From Opitutaceae bacterium (lineage in GTDB: Bacteria; Verrucomicrobiota; Verrucomicrobiia; Opitutales; Opitutaceae), in assembly GCA_030693515.1 (NCBI GenBank), contig JAUYAK010000020.1, forward strand, positions 1 to 45,277: a DNA stretch of 45,277 nt, given 5' to 3'. How positions within the stretch are numbered: the stretch's first letter is position 1; every line of letters begins with the position of its first letter. This document shows positions 40,906 through 45,277 of this stretch, one piece after another. The notes below the pieces were generated by a model that made no database searches, had not been told where the DNA came from, and saw only the letters and a list, made by a program, of their open reading frames with translations. Position numbers and translations under genes: made by a program.

Positions 40906-41453
40906 GCTCCGCCTGACGACAGGGAAAACGTCTGGACCAACTGGATAGACTCCAACGGCCTTGAATTTCCATCCTCTTCAAACCTGCCACCAGTGGCCTG
41001 CGTTTTGCCGTGGCAGCGTATTCAGGTGCGGGCCAAATCTCGTTTGATGCGGGGAGCAATTCGCTGCGGTTTGTGCAGTGATCTGGGGAATTTGCCGATC
41101 ACCCGACTCCCCCTTCATTTCAATGTCGCGCCTGCCTCGGAAGAGGGCGCTACGCATTCCGGCGATTTTGCCGGGGTCGAGGCACCACCGCGAAAATGAA
41201 TACCCCTCAGTGGTGACCGTTTTGGCTTAATATCCGCTGAAAATTGGTCCTATTCGGTGGATGGCTTCGCCCCAAAATAGGACGCCGCGGGACATCAGTG
41301 CCCCGGCCGTGATCGCGGCGGAAGAATTCGAATAGAGCTTCGCCGATTCATTAGGAGTGGCGTTGTGCGATTCCGGCGGCTGGTCCGATTATCGTGATGG
41401 CTCATGATCGGGAATCGGGTCACGCCACTTCGCGGTCCTCGTATTGCCGTGAG

Positions 41454-41482
41454 AAATTTCCGATTTTCTTTCCCGGAAATTT
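41454..41482. repeat. Inverted repeat upstream of the sugar operon
   Basis: AAATTTCCG (41454-41462) and CGGAAATTT (41474-41482) are a perfect 9-bp inverted repeat with an 11-nt spacer in AT-rich DNA, 45 bp before the first gene of the operon. It could be a regulator site or a hairpin ending an upstream transcript; no T-run follows. Confidence 0.5.
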
Positions 41483-41507
41483 CCTTGCGCAATATTTCCT
41501 CCGCACT

Positions 41508-41523
41508 GTAACCGCTCGGTTAC
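41508..41523. promoter_or_regulatory. Palindromic operator GTAACCG-CT-CGGTTAC
   Basis: A perfect 16-bp palindrome ends 3 bp before the ATG at 41527. Length, symmetry and central CG-flanked design are typical of LacI/GntR-type sugar repressor operators. It overlaps the place of a ribosome site, so binding would also occlude initiation. The cognate regulator is not in the window. Confidence 0.6.
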
Positions 41524-41526
41524 AAC

Positions 41527-42579
41527 ATGACACCCGCATCCTCCGTCGCCGTTCCGCCTTTGCCGTGCTTGCGGACGGCGCTCGACGATTTTCTGAGCGA
41601 GCCGACGCCGCAGGTCGCCGCCGTGGTCGCCCGCCACCCGGGGCCGTTCCTCGTGCTTGGGGCCGGCGGAAAAATCGGCCTGCACCTCGCCACGTTGTTG
41701 CGGCGGTCCCTGGACCGGCTCGGCCGAGCCGACCGCGTCGTCGCCGTGTCGCGCTTCACCACGTTGCGCGACCGCGCCGTCTTCGAGCAGCGCGGGATTG
41801 AGACGCTCTCCTGCGATCTTGCCGATCAGGCCGGTCTCATTCTTCTGCCCGACGCGCCCACGGTATTTTTTCTGGCCGGAGTCAAGTTTGGCACCGCGGC
41901 CTCGTCCAGTCTGCTTCAGGCCATCAATGTGGAGATGCCGGCGCGCGTCGCGGCCCGGTTTTCGAAATCGCGGATTGTCGCCTTTTCCACCGGCTGCGTT
42001 TATCCCTTCATGACTCCCGCGTCCGGCGGCGCGACCGAAGAGACCCCACCAAGGCCGGTGGGCGAATACGCCGTCTCATGTCTCGCACGGGAGCGAGCGT
42101 TCGCCGCCGCCGCCGCGCACCACGGCAATCCCGTCGTGCTGATTCGGCTCAACTATGCCGTCGAGTTTCGCTACGGCGTCTTGGTGGATATCGCGGCCCG
42201 GATCATGCGTGGGGAGCCCGTCGACGTCACGACCGGCCACGTCAATGTCATCTGGCAGCGCGACGCCGTCGCCCACAGCATCCAAGCGCTCGATGTGGCT
42301 GCTCCATCCGCACCGCCGCTCAACGTCACCGGTCCGGACGCGCTCTCCGTGCGGGATCTTGCGCATCGTTTCGGTGCGGCGCTGGGCCGGCCCGCGCGGA
42401 TTGTCGGACAGGAGGCCGATACCGCCTGGCTCAACAACGCTTCGGCCTCCCACCGGCGCTTCGGCTCTCCCGCGACCCCGCTTGACGACATGATCCGTTG
42501 GATCTCCGCCTGGGTCGCCACTGTTGGAGAAACGTGGGGTAAACCTACTGGCTATGAGCGGCGCGATGGGCGCTTTTGA
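41527..42579 (+). CDS. NAD-dependent epimerase/dehydratase-like protein
   Basis: 350 residues. An extended SDR fold begins at ~40 (FLVLGAGGKIGLHLATLL, GxGGxxG type), with FFLAGVKFG, the FSTGCVYPF serine region and a C-terminal GPDALSVRDLAHRFG segment. The usual YxxxK pair reads YAVSC (GEYAVSCLARE), so the catalytic Lys is replaced by Cys. That questions ordinary epimerase chemistry. It is the first gene of a three-gene operon behind a palindromic operator, 18 bp before the aldolase gene. It probably acts on a sugar or sugar acid; the substrate is unknown. Confidence 0.85.
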   Translation: MTPASSVAVPPLPCLRTALDDFLSEPTPQVAAVVARHPGPFLVLGAGGKIGLHLATLLRRSLDRLGRADRVVAVSRFTTLRDRAVFEQRGIETLSCDLADQAGLILLPDAPTVFFLAGVKFGTAASSSLLQAINVEMPARVAARFSKSRIVAFSTGCVYPFMTPASGGATEETPPRPVGEYAVSCLARERAFAAAAAHHGNPVVLIRLNYAVEFRYGVLVDIAARIMRGEPVDVTTGHVNVIWQRDAVAHSIQALDVAAPSAPPLNVTGPDALSVRDLAHRFGAALGRPARIVGQEADTAWLNNASASHRRFGSPATPLDDMIRWISAWVATVGETWGKPTGYERRDGRF

Positions 42580-42597
42580 TGGCGGCCGATTTTTCTG

Positions 42598-43638
42598 ATG
42601 CCACTGAATCTTCGCCCTCATTTGCGCGCCGGTCAGGCAATCCCGGCGTTGCCGCTCGCCCTTGATCGTCGCCGCCGCTGGGACGAATCGCGCCAGCGCG
42701 CGCTCGTCCGCTACTACCTCGACGCCGGGGCGGGGGGACTGGCCGTCGGCGTTCACTCCACGCAGTTCGCAATCCGCGAGGCGAAGGTGGGCCTCTACGC
42801 GCCCATCCTCCAACTTGCCGCCGAGACTGCGGCGGCGTGGCTCGTCCCCAAACCGCGCGTGCATGCGTTGGTCGCCGGCCTGTGCGGCTTCACCCCGCAA
42901 GCGATCCGCGAGGCAGATGTGGCCAACGCCGCCGGCTATCACGCCGGACTTCTGAGCTTGGGCGCGTGGGCCGCCGAACCGGAACCGAAGATTCTGGCCC
43001 ACTGCCGCACGGTCGCGAAAGAAATTCCGTTGATTGGATTTTACCTCCAGCCGGCCGTTGGCGGCCGGGTTTTCTCCTACCGGTTTTGGCGCCGGTTCGC
43101 CGAGATTCCCGAACTCGTCGCCGTGAAAATCGCGCCGTTCAACCGCTACCGCACCCTGGATGTCGTGCGTGCCATCCTTGAAGCCGGCCGCGACGATGTC
43201 GCGCTCTACACCGGCAACGACGACAATATCATCACCGATCTCCTCACGCCATTTTCCTTCGGTGGCCGCACCCGCCACATCGACGGCGGGCTCCTCGGCC
43301 AGTGGGGCGTGTGGACGCGCTGCGCCGTGCGGCTCCTGGCCGAGATCAAGATCGCCCGCACCCGGCCGCGCCTCGACGCCGGGTGGCTCGACCGCAATGC
43401 CGCGCTCACCGATGCCAACGCGGCCGTCTTCGACGCCGGCCACGGATTCGCGGGTTGCCTGCCGGGCATTCACGAAGTGTTGCGTCGGCAAGGGCTCCTC
43501 CGCACCACGGCCTGCCTCGACCCGCACGAAAAACTATCTCCGGGCCAGGCCGCCGAACTCACGCGCGTCGCCCAAGCCTATCCGTGGCTCGTGGACGATG
43601 ATTTCGTCGCCGACAACCTTCACCGTTGGATCGCCTGA
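42598..43638 (+). CDS. Dihydrodipicolinate synthase-family aldolase
   Basis: 346 residues forming a class I (Schiff-base) TIM barrel. The probable lysine is in LVAVKIAPFNRY (~residue 182), with LIGFYLQPAVGG placed where the family carries its conserved Tyr. It is longer than typical DapA/NanA (~290-300) by a C-terminal extension. Members with this genomic setting act on keto-sugar acids rather than lysine precursors. It lies between an epimerase-like gene and a NagA-like gene, which suggests breakdown of an amino sugar or uronate-like compound. Confidence 0.8.
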   Translation: MPLNLRPHLRAGQAIPALPLALDRRRRWDESRQRALVRYYLDAGAGGLAVGVHSTQFAIREAKVGLYAPILQLAAETAAAWLVPKPRVHALVAGLCGFTPQAIREADVANAAGYHAGLLSLGAWAAEPEPKILAHCRTVAKEIPLIGFYLQPAVGGRVFSYRFWRRFAEIPELVAVKIAPFNRYRTLDVVRAILEAGRDDVALYTGNDDNIITDLLTPFSFGGRTRHIDGGLLGQWGVWTRCAVRLLAEIKIARTRPRLDAGWLDRNAALTDANAAVFDAGHGFAGCLPGIHEVLRRQGLLRTTACLDPHEKLSPGQAAELTRVAQAYPWLVDDDFVADNLHRWIA

Positions 43639-43668
43639 GATCGCGCCGTCTCCTCTTTTTTCACTCCT

Positions 43669-44649
43669 ATGCCGCCTGACGGACTATTCGATTTTCAGGT
43701 CAACGGATTCGCGGGCGTCGATTTCCAGACGGACGGACTCTCGCGCACCGAGTTTGAAACCGCGGTGGCCGCGCTCCGGCGTCACGGCACCGCCGGTATC
43801 TTCGCCACGTTTATCACCGACGAAGTCGACGCGCTCTGCCGCCGGCTCGCGGCTTTCGAGGAACTTTGCGCCGCCTCGCCCGCGGCCGCGACGACGATTC
43901 TGGGCTATCACCTCGAAGGCCCGTGGCTCTGCCCTACCTCCGGCTATCGCGGGGCGCATCCGCCCGGCCCGATGCGCGCGCCGTCGCTGACCGACTTCAA
44001 TCGCCTTCAGCTCGCCGCCAACCGGCACATCCGGCTGGTCACCCTCGCTCCCGAATGGCCCGGCGCCAGCGAGTTCATCGCCGCGGTCACGGCCACCGGC
44101 GTCCATGTCGCGCTCGGTCACACCAACGCCACTGATCGACAAGTTGACGACGCCATCCGGGCCGGTGCGCGCTTCTGCACTCACCTCGGCAACGGCTGCC
44201 CGCTCGAGTTGCCCCGGCACGACAATATCATCCAGCGCCTCCTCGCGCGCGACGAGTTGATCGCCTGCTTCATCCCCGACGGCATCCACCTCCCACCGTT
44301 CGTGCTGCGGAATCTTTTCCGGGCCAAGCCCGCCGGCCGCGCGCTTTTCACGACCGACGCGATGGCCGGAGCGGGCGCGCCACCCGGCCGCTACACCCTC
44401 GGGAAACTCGCTATCGAGGTCGGCCACGATGGCGTCGCGCGACAACCCGGTGGTCAAGGTTTCGCCGGCTCCACCCTCACGCCCGACGAAGGTGTCCGCC
44501 GCACCGCAGCCTACCTCGGCCTCACGCTCGAAGCCGCCCACACCCTGTGGTCCACCGCCGCTGCGGAAGCCTTTGGCGTCACTCTTCCGCGCCGAGAACG
44601 GCCGTCTTCGGTTTCAACTATTCCCGCTCGCATCGGCCCGCCGGACTGA
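43669..44649 (+). CDS. nagA: NagA-like N-acetylglucosamine-6-phosphate deacetylase, core domain only
   Basis: 326 residues. The amidohydrolase barrel landmarks of NagA are all present: DFQVNGFAG at the N-terminus, YHLEGPWL (metal Glu), ALGHTNA and THLGNG (metal His), PDGIHLPP and the catalytic Asp in TTDAMAGAG. NagA is usually ~380-400 residues with a small beta-sandwich domain built from both ends. Here the N-terminal part (~50 residues) is missing and the C-terminal part is short. The last ~20 residues are low-complexity. It starts 30 bp after the aldolase gene. Confidence 0.88.
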   Translation: MPPDGLFDFQVNGFAGVDFQTDGLSRTEFETAVAALRRHGTAGIFATFITDEVDALCRRLAAFEELCAASPAAATTILGYHLEGPWLCPTSGYRGAHPPGPMRAPSLTDFNRLQLAANRHIRLVTLAPEWPGASEFIAAVTATGVHVALGHTNATDRQVDDAIRAGARFCTHLGNGCPLELPRHDNIIQRLLARDELIACFIPDGIHLPPFVLRNLFRAKPAGRALFTTDAMAGAGAPPGRYTLGKLAIEVGHDGVARQPGGQGFAGSTLTPDEGVRRTAAYLGLTLEAAHTLWSTAAAEAFGVTLPRRERPSSVSTIPARIGPPD

Positions 44650-44758
44650 CGGCTGCCCAGCACTTCCGTTTCTTTTCCTTTTCGCACGCGTGCGTCCGTC
44701 GCTTGTCACTCGTGCGCCAGTCCCCAAGCGGCACAACCCAGTCAGCACTCAAACAGCC

Positions 44759-45202
44759 ATGTCCTCCCACGTTCCCATGATTCCTTGCAATGTCGCCGGC
44801 CCGCTCGGCGTCCTGCACCTCCCCCGTCTTTGGCTCAAAGTCTCCCTCGAAGCCCGCGGCAAGCTCGCCGCCGGCTATCCCGGCATCGGTGCCGGCTACG
44901 ATCAGATGGTGATCTCCGGGCTCGGCCTCACCGCCGAGGCCGTGCGCGCGTTCATCGCCGCCAGCAAGCCCACCTACGGCCAGTTCGAAGCCTGGGTGAA
45001 GGCGCAGCCCGGCGTGAAGCTCGACCGCAACTCGGTGCACCGGCTCAACACCGCGATCCTCAACTACCATCACGCCGAAAATCTCTCCCAAGAGATTCGC
45101 GCCTCGACGGGTTACAAGGAAGACGGCTCTGTCACGAGTTCGGCCTGTGAACTCAACGCGCTCGACGACTGGCAGGCATTCCACGCCGCCGAGTTGAAGT
45201 AA
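44759..45202 (+). CDS. DUF5069-type protein
   Basis: Starting at ATG 44759 gives 147 residues; the longer open frame starts inside nagA and is rejected. Features include LPRLWLKVSLEARGKLAAGY, MVISGLGLTAEAVRAFI and PTYGQFEAWV, which match my recollection of DUF5069 proteins common in Verrucomicrobiota. The function is unknown. It lies 109 bp after nagA and may be a separate transcript. Confidence 0.78.
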   Translation: MSSHVPMIPCNVAGPLGVLHLPRLWLKVSLEARGKLAAGYPGIGAGYDQMVISGLGLTAEAVRAFIAASKPTYGQFEAWVKAQPGVKLDRNSVHRLNTAILNYHHAENLSQEIRASTGYKEDGSVTSSACELNALDDWQAFHAAELK

Positions 45203-45233
45203 GCGCAGGCGCATCCAGTCGATTGGAATCGGA

Positions 45234-45250
45234 GCGTCGCTGGCCGACGC
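45234..45250. other. Hairpin downstream of the DUF5069 gene
   Basis: GCGTCG-CTGGC-CGACGC is a perfect 6-bp stem with a 5-nt loop, 32 bp after the stop codon. Only a weak T-rich stretch follows, so it may be a terminator or part of a dispersed repeat cut by the window end. Confidence 0.4.
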
Positions 45251-45277
45251 CATTTCGCATTGTTTGATGCGGGCGTC

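Larger units (their letters stand above)
40906..41526. other. 621-bp gene-free region, probable element boundary
   Basis: No ORF here looks coding: the frames at 40993 and 41389 have no codon bias or recognisable motif. A diverged direct repeat (TGGTCC.ATT.....GATGGCT) lies at 41245-41266 and 41381-41402. CCTATT (41249-41254) and AATAGG (41277-41282) form a short inverted pair. Its 3' end is AT-rich with two inverted repeats ahead of the sugar operon. No tRNA is seen. The switch from transfer genes to metabolic genes makes this the likely right end of the element, perhaps with insertion-sequence remnants. Confidence 0.5.

Noticed and set aside
40993-41199. 68-residue plus-strand frame in the boundary gap
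   Set aside because: No codon bias, no upstream ribosome site and no recognisable motif.
40906-41526. tRNA gene as integration target
   Set aside because: I looked for a cloverleaf or GTTCGA-type T-loop and found only GAATTCGAATAGAG, which has no matching arms.
42076-43527. 483-residue minus-strand frame over the epimerase and aldolase genes
   Set aside because: It spans two well-supported genes on the other strand and has no recognisable domain.

Overview
The window is GC-rich bacterial DNA. Most of it (about 0-40.9 kb) is one conjugative element; ordinary chromosomal metabolism follows from 41.5 kb. No rRNA, tRNA or CRISPR array was seen. The host is probably a verrucomicrobium of the Opitutaceae type. 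This is inferred from the base composition, the huge secreted Ig-like/InlB-like repeat protein, the sugar gene trio and the DUF5069-type protein; no marker gene proves it.

Left arm (1-4.5 kb): the 3' end of an unidentified gene, a small conserved-looking protein, a 544-bp repeat-containing gap, a Fic protein with an AbiEi-like N-terminus behind two direct repeats, RadC, and a short-chain dehydrogenase-like gene with foreign codon use.

Centre (4.5-32.0 kb, all minus strand): 24 genes (one nested) follow each other with overlaps or gaps below 90 bp. Reading from the promoter at 32.0 kb, they are a Trb/VirB type IV secretion system (VirB2, B3, B4, lipoprotein, B5, TrbK-position protein, B6, B8, B9, B10). 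Next comes a compact type IV pilus/type II secretion machine: PilP/GspC-like lipoprotein, GspF, pseudopilin, a 1374-residue secreted repeat protein, secretin, GspE/PilB ATPase, second pseudopilin, PilM-PilN/GspL-like protein and PilO/GspM-like protein. The unit ends with small soluble proteins and a 1948-residue DarB-like methyltransferase-helicase. No VirB11/TrbB ATPase gene is seen, so the GspE-like protein is the only ATPase of that superfamily in the window.

Right part (32.0-40.9 kb): divergent from the transfer operon are a tandem ribbon-helix-helix regulator, a free-standing ClpB-D2-like AAA+ ATPase and a two-domain cargo protein. Then comes a minus-strand operon resembling stbABC of plasmid R388 plus the VirD4 coupling protein, a probable oriT region, and a MobF (TrwC-like) relaxase-helicase followed by a small gene. 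A 12-bp operator-like site (CCAATGCCATTA and variants) recurs at the promoters of the T4SS operon, the stb-like operon and the relaxase gene, which suggests one regulator for the whole transfer programme.

From 41.5 kb there is a small sugar-catabolism operon behind a palindromic operator: an epimerase-like protein, a dihydrodipicolinate-synthase-family aldolase and a NagA-like deacetylase. A DUF5069-type protein follows. The element boundary should lie in the 621-bp gap at 40906-41526. No integrase or replication gene is inside the window, so an integrative element and an integrated plasmid cannot be told apart here.
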